A DNA stretch of 64,000 nucleotides, from the NCBI RefSeq assembly GCF_003931795.1, contig NZ_CP034234.1:992001-1056000 (forward strand), read 5' to 3'. The notes below the pieces were generated by a model. That model was not told where the DNA came from and searched no databases. It was given only the letters and a program-made list of their open reading frames with translations. Below are positions 8,363 through 17,825 of the stretch, one piece after another (the first letter of the stretch is position 1; each line of letters starts with the position of its first letter). This DNA comes from Erysipelothrix piscisicarius (GTDB taxonomy: Bacteria; Bacillota_I; Bacilli_A; Erysipelotrichales; Erysipelotrichaceae). Both the position numbers and the translations under genes were made by a program.

Positions 8363-9325
8363 ATGAAACGATTGATGAGTAAAATACTAGTGTTGGTTAT
8401 CATACTGGGGACATTGTCGGGATGCGTTCCTAGAAGTCGGAATGTAATCGTTACAAATTATCCAATTCAGTTCTTAGTTGAGCGTCTTGCTGGTGAGCGT
8501 GTAAACGTTCAACGGATTGACACCGGTTTAATACCTCAACAGGCGACAGTCAAAGATGATTTTCAAGAAATCATCAAAAAAGCAGATACAATTTTTTATA
8601 TTAATGAATTACAGCCCTACTGGCAACTTTACCTCGATGATCTTCAAAATTCTAAATTGCAGATGATCGATTTATCGGAGCGATCAATGTTGTATCCATT
8701 TAAACGATATACAAATGTAGTAGTTGATGGCCAGTCCCATGCGATTGAATCTGCATATTATGAATCAGAAGCTTTTGCCGCTGTGGATCAATACGACAAA
8801 GATCCATTTTTATGGATGGATCCTTTAGCGATGACGTCCATGGCACGTACAATAAAAGATTGGTTGGTTCAAACGTATCCAGATGAGGAAGCTTATTTTA
8901 CAGAACAGTTTGAAGTCTTAGAAGTTGAATTAACAGGACTTCAAGCGCAGTACCAGTTATTGCGAGATTCAGAAAAAGGGATTAAGTTTGTTTCAATGAC
9001 ACCATCTTTTGGTAACTGGCAAAAGAGTTATAATATTGGTGTTTATCCCGCAACCTTGTCAAAATACGGAGTGTTGCCGGATGAAGAAATGTTGAATGCA
9101 ATTAGATCACGCATTGCAAAAGATGGTGTTCAATATATTGCGTATGAAGAGAATATGCCAGAAGAATATGTAAAATTATTTAATCAATTAAAAACAGAGT
9201 TTAATTTAACACAAATTGAATTAAGCAATCTTTATAATCTATCAGATAAAGATATCGAAGCGAATTATGATTACATCGCGAAAATGAGACTTAATCTAGA
9301 AACCCTTGAGACGATTGCTAAGTAA
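8363..9325 (+). CDS. TroA/ZnuA-like lipoprotein lacking metal-ligand histidines
   Basis: Predicted exported lipoprotein with a signal peptide ending in the lipobox LSGC (Cys21). The body aligns by eye to metal-uptake ABC binding proteins of the ZnuA/AdcA type: VTNYPIQFLVERLAG near the start, KKADTIFYIN, DPFLWMDP in the middle and YEEN near the end. The usual zinc ligands are absent: PHDxxP is IPQQATV, DPHxWL is DPFLWM, and the HxAFGY segment is MTPSFGNW. No ABC permease or ATPase is adjacent. It is probably a binding protein with another ligand or no metal. Start: ATG 8363 after AAGAGG, preferred over TTG 8357. Confidence 0.75.
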   Translation: MKRLMSKILVLVIILGTLSGCVPRSRNVIVTNYPIQFLVERLAGERVNVQRIDTGLIPQQATVKDDFQEIIKKADTIFYINELQPYWQLYLDDLQNSKLQMIDLSERSMLYPFKRYTNVVVDGQSHAIESAYYESEAFAAVDQYDKDPFLWMDPLAMTSMARTIKDWLVQTYPDEEAYFTEQFEVLEVELTGLQAQYQLLRDSEKGIKFVSMTPSFGNWQKSYNIGVYPATLSKYGVLPDEEMLNAIRSRIAKDGVQYIAYEENMPEEYVKLFNQLKTEFNLTQIELSNLYNLSDKDIEANYDYIAKMRLNLETLETIAK

Positions 9326-9345
9326 TCCCAAGGGTTTTACTTATT
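9300..9345 (+). terminator. hairpin terminator after the ZnuA-like gene
   Basis: AAACCCTTG (9300-9308) pairs with CAAGGGTTT (9329-9337), with the stop codon in the loop, followed by a T-rich tract. Confidence 0.6.
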
Positions 9346-9361
9346 TAGAAAGTAGGAAAAC

Positions 9362-11863
9362 ATGAATAAATTATTATTAATCGATGGGAATTCAATGCTT
9401 TTTAGAGCATATTATGGAACACTTTCAAGGGGTTATATGAAATCCAGTTCAGGTGTAGTGACAAATGCAGTATATGGCTTCTCAACGATGCTTGCAAAGG
9501 CTATAGAAATTATCAATCCAACACATGTGCTCGTTGCATTTGATACAAAGGATAAGACGTTCCGTCATGATATGTTTGAAGCCTATAAAGGAACACGTAA
9601 AGAGGTTGATGAAGAATTGGTGTCACAATTTGCTCTTGTACGTGAATTTTTAGATGCATATCCTATACAACGGTTTGAATTAAGTGGGTATGAAGCAGAT
9701 GATATCATTGGAACGATGTCAAAAATGTATCCTGATTCGAAAGTTGAAATTCTGACAAGTGATCGTGATATGCTTCAATTAATTGATGATAATGTTGATG
9801 TTTTGTTAATGAAAAAGGGTCTTACAGACTTGCGTTTAATGGATAAAATGAGTCTTTTGGATGAGATGGGTATTGAACCAAAACAAATTGTCGATATGAA
9901 AGCTCTCATGGGTGACGCAAGCGATAATATTCCCGGTGTTCCTTCGATTGGAGAGAAAACAGCGCTTAAACTTCTCGGCCAATATGGTAGCTTTGAAAAT
10001 CTTTATGAACACAAAGATGAAATCAAGGGGAAAATGGGCGAAAAAATTCGGGAATTTGAGGACCAAGCGAGAATGTCATATCAGTTGGCTGAAATCTATA
10101 CTTCTGAACCACTTGATATTGATCTATCTTCCATTAAGTATGAAATTCCAAATGAATCTTTAAATGCATTCTATCGTAAATATGATATGAATTCGCTTAT
10201 TACAGATCATTATGATGTCGAAACAATTGAAAAAGAGAATATAAAGTTTATTCATTTGGATTCATCCTGGCAAAAATCAGCCATCGCAATTTCGATGGAG
10301 CTTGATAAAAAGGGAAATCTTCAGGGGTGTTTCATTTCTGATGGGAAGGAAAATATTTACCTCACACTTGGGGAAATGGTTGAAAACCCTGAATTTAGAG
10401 CTCTGATTGAGTCCGATATTTCCATTGTAGTAGATTCATCAAAATCGCTTTATCGTTTTTGTCTTGAGAACCATTTTGAAATTCAGCATCAGTTCGATGA
10501 CCTTTTATTGCTTGCATTTATTGTAAACTCATCGATTACAACTATGGCACGATTAAAAGATGAATTTGCGCTCTGGTTTCATGAATACGAAGGGATGGAG
10601 AAGGGTGCGGCTTTCACTCAAGCTATTCTTTCTCAATTTAAAACTTTAAGTGATGAAGCAAAACAAATTGAAGTGCTTTCTGTCTATGAAGATATTGAAA
10701 AACCTCTTGTCCCCATCTTATCAAAATGTGAATTTAGGGGGATCAATGTCGATCGAAGCGTTCTTGATGATATTGCAAGTGCGACACACCAAAAAATTGA
10801 GACGCTGAGTAAACATGTTTATGACCTTGCAGGCATGGAATTTAATTTAAATTCACCGAAACAGTTAGCGGAGGTCTTGTTTGATCATTTAAAACTCCCA
10901 ACGAAAAAGAAACGTTCAACTGCTGTAGATGTGCTTGAAGGTTTGATTGATGAGCATGAGATTATTGCACCTATTTTGGAGTATCGTAAGTATCAAAAAC
11001 TCTATAGTACCTATGCCGTAGGATTGACCAAACATATTCACGCCGATGGGAAAATACATACTTCTTTTAACCAACACGCAACACAAACCGGTCGTTTATC
11101 GTCAAGTGATCCAAATTTACAAAATATCTCTGTTCGTGATGAAGAAACACGAATGATTCGAAAGGCTTTTGTAGCATCAGAAGGATGTACGTTAATGTCA
11201 ATTGATTATTCTCAAATTGAACTTCGTGTCCTTTCTTATCTTGCTGATGAGAAGCGTATGATGGCGGCATTTAATGGTGGCCATGATATTCATGCTGAAA
11301 CGGCAAAGGCAATTTTTGGAGTGGATGAAATTACCGATACCATGCGACGTCAAGCAAAAAGTGTTAACTTTGGAATTGTTTATGGTATGTCCGAATATGG
11401 ATTGTCTAAACAGTTGGATATAAACATACCTGAGGCGCGTCATTTTATAACACGATATAATGAAATATATCCGAACATTACGAAGTATATGGATTCCGTG
11501 GTAGAAGATTGTACGCGTGATGGTTATGTTAAAACCCTATTTAATCGACGTCGATATATACCTGAAATCTATGATGCAAATCGAGCGGTAAAAGACTTTG
11601 GTAAGCGTGCTGCGATGAATGCACCCATTCAAGGGACTGCAGCGGACATCATTAAGATAGCTATGATCAAAGCAGATGAATTGCTTGTATCCAACAATTA
11701 CAAATCTGCTATGATTTTACAAGTTCATGATGAGCTTGTATTTGATGTTTATGATGATGAGCTTGAAGCGATTCAAAATCTTATGGTATCAGTTATGGAA
11801 CACATTGTTTCTTGGCCGATTGATCTGAACGTTTCTGTGGATACCGGTAAGGATTGGTATTAA
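9362..11863 (+). CDS. polA: DNA polymerase I
   Basis: 833-residue family A polymerase for Okazaki fragment maturation and repair. The N-terminal 5'-3' exonuclease (about 1-290) has LLIDGNSMLFRAYY and the acidic EADDIIG and SDRDMLQL motifs, then a helix-hairpin-helix DNIPGVPSIGEKTA. The middle domain (about 295-460) lacks the DEDD proofreading residues, as in other Bacillota. The polymerase domain shows motif A (DYSQIELRVL), motif B (RRQAKSVNFGIVYG) and motif C (QVHDELVFD). It is followed 2 bp later by mutM, a common repair pairing. Confidence 0.98.
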   Translation: MNKLLLIDGNSMLFRAYYGTLSRGYMKSSSGVVTNAVYGFSTMLAKAIEIINPTHVLVAFDTKDKTFRHDMFEAYKGTRKEVDEELVSQFALVREFLDAYPIQRFELSGYEADDIIGTMSKMYPDSKVEILTSDRDMLQLIDDNVDVLLMKKGLTDLRLMDKMSLLDEMGIEPKQIVDMKALMGDASDNIPGVPSIGEKTALKLLGQYGSFENLYEHKDEIKGKMGEKIREFEDQARMSYQLAEIYTSEPLDIDLSSIKYEIPNESLNAFYRKYDMNSLITDHYDVETIEKENIKFIHLDSSWQKSAIAISMELDKKGNLQGCFISDGKENIYLTLGEMVENPEFRALIESDISIVVDSSKSLYRFCLENHFEIQHQFDDLLLLAFIVNSSITTMARLKDEFALWFHEYEGMEKGAAFTQAILSQFKTLSDEAKQIEVLSVYEDIEKPLVPILSKCEFRGINVDRSVLDDIASATHQKIETLSKHVYDLAGMEFNLNSPKQLAEVLFDHLKLPTKKKRSTAVDVLEGLIDEHEIIAPILEYRKYQKLYSTYAVGLTKHIHADGKIHTSFNQHATQTGRLSSSDPNLQNISVRDEETRMIRKAFVASEGCTLMSIDYSQIELRVLSYLADEKRMMAAFNGGHDIHAETAKAIFGVDEITDTMRRQAKSVNFGIVYGMSEYGLSKQLDINIPEARHFITRYNEIYPNITKYMDSVVEDCTRDGYVKTLFNRRRYIPEIYDANRAVKDFGKRAAMNAPIQGTAADIIKIAMIKADELLVSNNYKSAMILQVHDELVFDVYDDELEAIQNLMVSVMEHIVSWPIDLNVSVDTGKDWY

Positions 11864-11865
11864 TA

Positions 11866-12687
11866 ATGCCTGAGTTACCAGAAGTTGAGACGATTGTACG
11901 GACCCTAGAGAAGTCACTGAAAGGAAAACGTATAATTTCAATTAATTTTATTTATCCAAAGCTTCTTGAAACGCAATCGGAGTATCCACTGGAGGCATTA
12001 GAAGGAACATATTTTAAGGATTTCCATCGTCGAGGAAAATATTTGTGGTTTGAGATGTCGAATGGTTTACATTGGATTCTGCATTTGAGAATGGAAGGCA
12101 AATTTCACCTATACGACGAGGTAAAAGTGCCATCTAAACATACTCATTGCGTTATTAATTTTGATGGAGGAACGATTCACTATCTGGACACGCGGAAATT
12201 TTCGCGTATGGCTGTCGTATCGGATCCAATTCGATATTTAGAAACCAAAAATTTAGGATTTGAACCGTTTGACCCTAATTTAAGTGGTGACTATCTATAT
12301 CAGAAAATTCATCAATCCAATCGTGTTATGAAAACGATCTTACTAGACCAAAGTATTATTGCGGGAATTGGCAATATCTATGCAGATGAGATACTTTTTG
12401 AAGCACAAATTCATCCACTTACCACCGGATCAAAAATATCAAAAAAACAGTGTGATATGATTGTTGAGACGGCACAAGTTATTTTGATGAACGCAATCAA
12501 GGCGGGTGGAACAACTATTCGTTCTTACACGTCCTCGCTTAATGTTACTGGTCGTTTCCAAGTTAATTTGAATGCCTATGGGAAAGCGGGGGAACCGTGT
12601 TCACGATGTGGGAAGACCTTGGAGCGCATTGTAGTATCAGGACGATCAACTGTTTTTTGCGGAAAATGTCAGAAGGTGAGACGATGA
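11866..12687 (+). CDS. mutM: formamidopyrimidine-DNA glycosylase
   Basis: Removes oxidised purines such as 8-oxoguanine and nicks the abasic site. It begins MPELPEVETIVRTL, giving the catalytic N-terminal Pro2 and Glu3 after Met removal. It contains a helix-two-turn-helix region (GIGNIYADEILF) and the C-terminal zinc finger CSRCGKTLERIVVSGRSTVFCGKC. At 273 residues it is full length. The ATG at 11866 is fixed by the required N-terminal proline and lies 2 bp after the polA stop. It overlaps coaE by 4 bp. Confidence 0.97.
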   Translation: MPELPEVETIVRTLEKSLKGKRIISINFIYPKLLETQSEYPLEALEGTYFKDFHRRGKYLWFEMSNGLHWILHLRMEGKFHLYDEVKVPSKHTHCVINFDGGTIHYLDTRKFSRMAVVSDPIRYLETKNLGFEPFDPNLSGDYLYQKIHQSNRVMKTILLDQSIIAGIGNIYADEILFEAQIHPLTTGSKISKKQCDMIVETAQVILMNAIKAGGTTIRSYTSSLNVTGRFQVNLNAYGKAGEPCSRCGKTLERIVVSGRSTVFCGKCQKVRR

Positions 12688-13289
12688 AAATTGGAATAAC
12701 AGGAACAATTGGGGCAGGTAAATCGAGTGTAAGTCAATATATAAGAGACTCCGGATATCACGTTTATGATATGGATCGTTTGACGCATTCATTTTACGAA
12801 CCCAATGGTATTTTATATGATTATATTATCGCGCTACTCGGTTCGCAAATTTTAGAAACAGATGGAACCGTAAATCGTCAGAAAATGTCTACCATTCTAT
12901 TCAAAAATCCGGAAATGCTGGCGGAACTCGAACGAAACGTTTTTTCGGAAGTCAGAGTATTTATTGAGGAGATTATCGATAATGAAAAATCAATAATTTT
13001 CTTTGAAGTCCCACTTCTTTTTGAGGCAAATATGGAAGACTTGTTTGACAGCATCATCATGGTGAGTGCAGATTATAATACACGAATTCAAAGACTGTTG
13101 GCTCGAGGCATGAAAATGGAAGATATCAACCTTAGAATGAATCGACAGTATTCGGAAATAATCAAGGAAGAAAAATCAGATTATATTTTATATAATAATG
13201 GTACACTTTCCGAATTAAATTACGACACTGAGATATTGATACAAAGAATTAAAATGGAGGGTTTAAAAGATGCAAGAAGTCGTTTATAA
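12684..13289 (+). CDS. coaE: dephospho-CoA kinase
   Basis: Last step of coenzyme A synthesis: phosphorylates the 3'-hydroxyl of dephospho-CoA. The P-loop GTIGAGKSS is at the N-terminus after MKIGIT, followed by MDRLTH (substrate-binding DxD/H region) and FFEVPLLFEANM, all characteristic. 201 residues. The start is the ATG that overlaps the mutM stop (ATGA). The polA-mutM-coaE-dnaB-dnaI order is typical of Bacillota. Its end overlaps dnaB by 20 bp. Confidence 0.95.
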   Translation: MKIGITGTIGAGKSSVSQYIRDSGYHVYDMDRLTHSFYEPNGILYDYIIALLGSQILETDGTVNRQKMSTILFKNPEMLAELERNVFSEVRVFIEEIIDNEKSIIFFEVPLLFEANMEDLFDSIIMVSADYNTRIQRLLARGMKMEDINLRMNRQYSEIIKEEKSDYILYNNGTLSELNYDTEILIQRIKMEGLKDARSRL

Positions 13290-14430
13290 AACAAATGTAG
13301 ATTTTAAAATCGCGCCGGATCAGATGGAAGCGTTGGTACTTTTATATCAGCCACTGTTTTCTTATCCTGCATTAAGTCTTTATCTAACCCTTTATGAGTT
13401 TGGGCAATATGAATGCGAAGTACCGATTCAGACCTTAACGCATATGTTACAACTTGGAATTTCAGAAATAAACGATTATCGAAAAGAACTGGAAAGGTTT
13501 GCACTTGTGCGAACCTTTGATACAGGCGTTTTAACGCTTGTGCTTGTACCGCCAATGAATCCACATGATTTTCTCCAACATCCTACTTTTGGAAGACTCT
13601 ACTCGATTGTGAGAGGGAGCGAGTCATTCATCGAAGTTTGCACACGCTATCGTAAAGACGTTTGTGTCGAGGTGGATAATGAAATATCGGCGAGTTTCGA
13701 TTTAACACGGCTATCGTCTTGGGATGAATCACTTGAGGAATCCTATACATCGAAGCGAACTGAAGGAGCGGGCCTGATCCGTAAGCACAAATTTGACGTT
13801 GAAGGGTTCTTTAAGTCTATTAGTAATGCGATGTATCCCCAAGCATTTCGAACGGATGATGTCCGAGAAAAAGTAGGTGTTTTTGGATCGTTTTATAACT
13901 TAAGTTATTTAGATATGAAATCGGTATTAATGGCATCTACAAATTTTGAAACAGGGACATTTGATTCAAAAAGGTTCCAACATCTTATTGAAAAAAATCA
14001 TGGAACACAAAGTGTTGCGAGTGTTTCAGATCCATATGAACTTGATCCGATTAGTTTCCTCGCCTACAAACAAGAAGATACTTATATTATCGATGCCGAT
14101 CGTAAGCTCTTAAAATCTTTGGAGCATAATTTTGGCTTTGATAATAAAGTTATAAATGTCCTCATAGAGTACATATTAGAAACAAATGATAAGAATTTAA
14201 ATCGAGGGTTTGTTGAAAAGGTTGCATCATCATGGAAACGTCGTGGTGTGAAGACGCTCGAGGATGCCCTCAAAGAAAAAGAAACGCCAAGTCACACAAG
14301 CAATAAACGCATTGCGAAACCCAAAGTAGAAGTGGTGAGTCCGACATATTCGACTGATACTACCATTGATAAAGATGTTGATTCCCTGAAATCGCGATTG
14401 AAAGGGATGTTAAGTAAAGGAGAAATCTAG
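13270..14430 (+). CDS. dnaB: replication initiation/membrane attachment protein DnaB
   Basis: DnaB of Bacillota (not the E. coli helicase) helps load the replicative helicase at oriC and restart sites. The N-terminal DnaB/DnaD winged-helix region (FKIAPDQMEALVLLYQPLF) and a C-terminal DnaB2-like helical domain (about 285-330, LIEYILETNDKNLNRGFVEK) are visible, with a charged C-terminal tail. 386 residues is slightly short of B. subtilis DnaB. It directly precedes dnaI. Identification is from domain pattern and context, since the family diverges quickly. Confidence 0.88.
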   Translation: MQEVVYKTNVDFKIAPDQMEALVLLYQPLFSYPALSLYLTLYEFGQYECEVPIQTLTHMLQLGISEINDYRKELERFALVRTFDTGVLTLVLVPPMNPHDFLQHPTFGRLYSIVRGSESFIEVCTRYRKDVCVEVDNEISASFDLTRLSSWDESLEESYTSKRTEGAGLIRKHKFDVEGFFKSISNAMYPQAFRTDDVREKVGVFGSFYNLSYLDMKSVLMASTNFETGTFDSKRFQHLIEKNHGTQSVASVSDPYELDPISFLAYKQEDTYIIDADRKLLKSLEHNFGFDNKVINVLIEYILETNDKNLNRGFVEKVASSWKRRGVKTLEDALKEKETPSHTSNKRIAKPKVEVVSPTYSTDTTIDKDVDSLKSRLKGMLSKGEI

Positions 14431-15351
14431 ATGAGTATGCGCAATCTAAAATTCGAGTTAACCGATGAACAAGTTCAAAAACGTTTGGAGACGTTTGAGC
14501 GTTTACGTACATTGCCAGAAATAATTGATTTCATGAAACGTTTCGAATGCCCTGACGCTATCATTGAAGCAAATGCATTTCAATTTAAAAACTGGGTATT
14601 AAATAAACGGAAAGCAGAATCGTATACGCCTCAAGAACTTGAAAATGATCCGAGTTTAGGTCAATATGTAGACCTAATTTATGATCAATCAACAGGTATT
14701 TTGTCGGAACAGATTTATGAACTTCCAATTGTTCGTGAAATTGCTGAAGAAAATGCATATCTAAATCAATATGTCATTTTTGATTTGCCATTGAGTTTAC
14801 ATAATGCACTTTTTTCGAAAATTTCCATTGAACATGAGAATCCAAATTATTTAAATGTACTTGAAGATATGATTAATTTTGTTGAAAATGATAAGCTGGG
14901 ATATTATCTCTATGGTAATTTAGGAATTGGAAAGAGTTACTTAAGTGCATGTGTTTCCAATGATTTTGCCAAGAGTGGACGTAATGTGGCGTTTATTCAT
15001 GTTCCAAAACTCATGAGTCATTTAAAGCAATTATTTACACATCCGTCAGAGATGGAATATACGTTGAGGAAACTTAGAAAAGTACCTTTGCTCGTTTTAG
15101 ATGATTTAGGAGCAGAACCGATAACGTCATGGAGTCGTGATGAAATTTTATTATCAATACTCAATGAACGCCTTGAGAATAAGAAGAAGACCATTATAAC
15201 AAGTAATTACAGTCCGGATATGCTTGTAGACTTGTATAAACTTGATAATAAGGGAACTTCTGATGAGATTCGAGCTAAAAGATTGGTAGATCGTATCCAT
15301 GCTTTAACAATCCCATATGAAATGGTGGGTCAAAATCGACGAAACAAGTAA
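14431..15351 (+). CDS. dnaI: primosomal protein DnaI (helicase loader)
   Basis: AAA+ ATPase that loads the hexameric replicative helicase with DnaB/DnaD. The N-terminal helicase-interaction domain (about 1-130) is followed by Walker A (GNLGIGKSY), Walker B (LLVLDDLGAE), sensor 1 (TIITSN) and a C-terminal arginine-rich segment. 306 residues is normal. The ATG follows the dnaB stop immediately, with AAAGGAG in the dnaB end as SD. In the family a zinc-binding cysteine cluster is often found at the N-terminus; I do not see it here. Confidence 0.93.
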   Translation: MSMRNLKFELTDEQVQKRLETFERLRTLPEIIDFMKRFECPDAIIEANAFQFKNWVLNKRKAESYTPQELENDPSLGQYVDLIYDQSTGILSEQIYELPIVREIAEENAYLNQYVIFDLPLSLHNALFSKISIEHENPNYLNVLEDMINFVENDKLGYYLYGNLGIGKSYLSACVSNDFAKSGRNVAFIHVPKLMSHLKQLFTHPSEMEYTLRKLRKVPLLVLDDLGAEPITSWSRDEILLSILNERLENKKKTIITSNYSPDMLVDLYKLDNKGTSDEIRAKRLVDRIHALTIPYEMVGQNRRNK

Positions 15352-15388
15352 TTTCTCAACATTTTGTAGAGAAATAGCAATAAAATAG

Positions 15389-15397
15389 TGGTATGAT
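15389..15397 (+). promoter_or_regulatory. extended -10 promoter for pfkA-pyk
   Basis: TGGTATGAT (TGn then TATGAT) lies 18 bp before the pfkA ATG, with no good -35 at 17 bp. A TTTCTC/GAGAAA inverted repeat just upstream (about 15352-15374) could be a weak dnaI terminator or an operator. Confidence 0.5.
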
Positions 15398-15414
15398 TAC
15401 AAGAGAGGTGAATT

Positions 15415-16374
15415 ATGAAGAAGATTGGCATATTAACTTCAGGTGGTGATGCTCCGGGCATGAATGCAGCGATTCGTGCCGTTGTCCGTTCTGGTATTTC
15501 AGCAGGACTTGAAGTATTTGGTGTTTTTGACGGATACGAGGGCCTAGTTAACGATAATATTCGTAAACTAAGTCGTGGTGATGTTAGTGACATTATTATT
15601 CAAGGTGGAACAATTTTAGGGAGTGCACGTCTTGAGGACTTTAAGCTTCTTGAAGTTCGTGAAAAAGCTGTAGCGAACTTAGAGAAACACGGTATTGAGG
15701 GTTTGGTTGTCATAGGCGGTGATGGTAGTTACCGTGGTGCGATGGCACTTACAGAGATGGGGATTAACTGTATTGGAATTCCAGGTACCATTGACAATGA
15801 TATTGCATCTACTGATTACACGATTGGTTTTGATACAGCATTAAACACAGTTATTCTTAATGTTGATAAACTCCGTGATACTTCGAGTTCACACCATCGT
15901 TGTTCAGTTGTAGAGGTTATGGGAAATCGATGTGGTGATTTAGCCCTCTATGCTGGATTAACAACAGGTGCTGAAGTAATTATTACAAAAGAAACAGGAT
16001 ATGATGAATCAGAAGTATTAGAACGCTTAAGCAGAATTGAAGAAGTGAAGAAAAAACGTCATGCTATTGTTATTATTAGCGAAAAAATAACGGATGTAGA
16101 GCTTCTAGCGCAAAAGATTTCAAGACATACTGGTTTTTCTGGCCGTTCAACTGTTTTAGGTCATATTCAACGTGGTGGATCACCGACGGCACGTGACCGT
16201 ATTTTAGCAACACAATTCGGTGATAAAGCAGTAAGACTGCTTATCGCAGGTGATGGCGGTAAATGCGTCAGCATCTTAAACGAAGAAATAGTAGCAATTG
16301 ATATTGATGAAGCATTGAAAATGCCTAAAAAATCAAGTAGAGCGCTGTTTGAATTACATGACAGATTGGTATAG
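15415..16374 (+). CDS. pfkA: ATP-dependent 6-phosphofructokinase
   Basis: Commits fructose 6-phosphate to glycolysis. Visible motifs: ILTSGGDAPGMNAAIRA (ATP site), GGDGSYRGA, the catalytic PGTIDNDI, VVEVMGNRCGDLAL, and LGHIQRGGSPTARDR near the C-terminus. 319 residues is the standard bacterial homotetrameric form. Start ATG after AGAGAGGTGAATT. The following pyk SD overlaps its stop codon, so pfkA-pyk are one glycolytic operon, continuing into a ROK kinase. Confidence 0.98.
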   Translation: MKKIGILTSGGDAPGMNAAIRAVVRSGISAGLEVFGVFDGYEGLVNDNIRKLSRGDVSDIIIQGGTILGSARLEDFKLLEVREKAVANLEKHGIEGLVVIGGDGSYRGAMALTEMGINCIGIPGTIDNDIASTDYTIGFDTALNTVILNVDKLRDTSSSHHRCSVVEVMGNRCGDLALYAGLTTGAEVIITKETGYDESEVLERLSRIEEVKKKRHAIVIISEKITDVELLAQKISRHTGFSGRSTVLGHIQRGGSPTARDRILATQFGDKAVRLLIAGDGGKCVSILNEEIVAIDIDEALKMPKKSSRALFELHDRLV

Positions 16375-16387
16375 GAGGATAAACAAT

Positions 16388-17815
16388 ATGCATGAAATGA
16401 AAAAAACTAAGATTATTTGTACTATCGGACCCGCTTCCGAATCACCAGAGATGATCGAAAAACTCGCAAATGAAGGAATGAATATCGTTCGTTTTAACTT
16501 CTCACATGATGTTCAAGAAAATCATTTACGTCGTATGAAAGTTGTTCGTGAGGTGAGTGATCGAATTGGTATTAACTTGGGAATTCTTTTAGATACAAAA
16601 GGACCTGAAATTCGTTGTGGCGATATGGAAAATGGCGCACTTGAATTTGCAGAAGGTGATATCGTTCGTGTAGGGGTTGATGCAGATTACGTAGGAAATA
16701 ATGAGCGTTTTACTTTATTAGTACCAGAAGTTTACGAAGACGTTAAAGTAGATGACTACTTACTTATTGATGATGGTAAAATGAAACTAACCGTTATTGA
16801 TAAAAAAGATGGAGATCTCGTTTGTCGTGTCGATAATCCAGGTCTAATCAAAACACGTAAAGGTGTTAACGTACCGAATGTTGTGTTAAGTATGCCATTC
16901 CTTTCAGAAAAAGATCGTGCAGATATCACATTTGGGGCAGTAAATGGAATTGATTATATTGCAGCATCTTTTGTAAGACGTGCACAAGATGTTTTAGATA
17001 TTCGTGAAGTGATTGAAGCAGCTGGAAAACCAGACATCCAAATCATCGTTAAGATTGAAAACCAAGAAGGATTCGATAATATTGAAAGTATTCTTGAAGT
17101 CGCAGATGGTGTGATGGTTGCTCGTGGTGACTTAGGTGTTGAAGTAAGTACACATTTAGTTCCTATTTACCAAAAACAAATCATTAAGACAGCAAATAGA
17201 ATGGGTAAACCAGTTGTAACAGCTACACATATGCTTGAATCAATGCAACAAAACCCACGTCCTACTCGTGCTGAAGCAAGTGATGTTGCGAATGCAATCT
17301 TAGATGGTACTGATGCAATTATGCTTTCAGGGGAATCAGCTGTTGGTGCCTATCCAGTAGAAGCTGTTCGTACAATGGCTGAAATTGCAATTGCTATGGA
17401 AGAAATTATTCCTTACCGCGATCGTTTGCGTCATTCAATTGAATCATCAAAACGTACAATTCAAGATTCAATCGGAATTTCTATTGCTGAAACAGCCTTA
17501 AACCTTGATGATGTAGCCGCAGTTATTGCATTTACTCAAAGTGGTTCAACAGCAAAACGTATTTCAAAATACCGTCCAAATGTTCCGGTAATCGCTGTTA
17601 CTTTCACAAAAGAAGTTCAAAATCGTCTAGAAATCGTTTGGGGTGTAAAACCTGTGGTTTCCGATATTCGAAACGAAATGACAAATGATGATGAAATCGC
17701 AAATACAATTGCGAAAAACTTTGGTATTGAACCAGGTAAAAAAGTTATTATTGCAGCTGGATACCCAACAGGTACCGGTAATACAAATACAATGAAAATT
17801 ATTGAAATTAAATAA
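16388..17815 (+). CDS. pyk: pyruvate kinase
   Basis: Converts phosphoenolpyruvate and ADP to pyruvate and ATP. It has KTKIICTIGPASES at the start, the K-containing active-site signature IIVKIENQEGFDNI, MVARGDLGVE and THMLESMQ, and a C-terminal allosteric domain (FTQSGSTAKRISKYRP). 475 residues: it lacks the extra PEP-utiliser-like C-terminal domain of Bacillus Pyk. ATG 16388 is chosen for AGGAGG at the end of pfkA and for the family N-terminus. Confidence 0.98.
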   Translation: MHEMKKTKIICTIGPASESPEMIEKLANEGMNIVRFNFSHDVQENHLRRMKVVREVSDRIGINLGILLDTKGPEIRCGDMENGALEFAEGDIVRVGVDADYVGNNERFTLLVPEVYEDVKVDDYLLIDDGKMKLTVIDKKDGDLVCRVDNPGLIKTRKGVNVPNVVLSMPFLSEKDRADITFGAVNGIDYIAASFVRRAQDVLDIREVIEAAGKPDIQIIVKIENQEGFDNIESILEVADGVMVARGDLGVEVSTHLVPIYQKQIIKTANRMGKPVVTATHMLESMQQNPRPTRAEASDVANAILDGTDAIMLSGESAVGAYPVEAVRTMAEIAIAMEEIIPYRDRLRHSIESSKRTIQDSIGISIAETALNLDDVAAVIAFTQSGSTAKRISKYRPNVPVIAVTFTKEVQNRLEIVWGVKPVVSDIRNEMTNDDEIANTIAKNFGIEPGKKVIIAAGYPTGTGNTNTMKIIEIK

Positions 17816-17825
17816 GGAGATTGTT

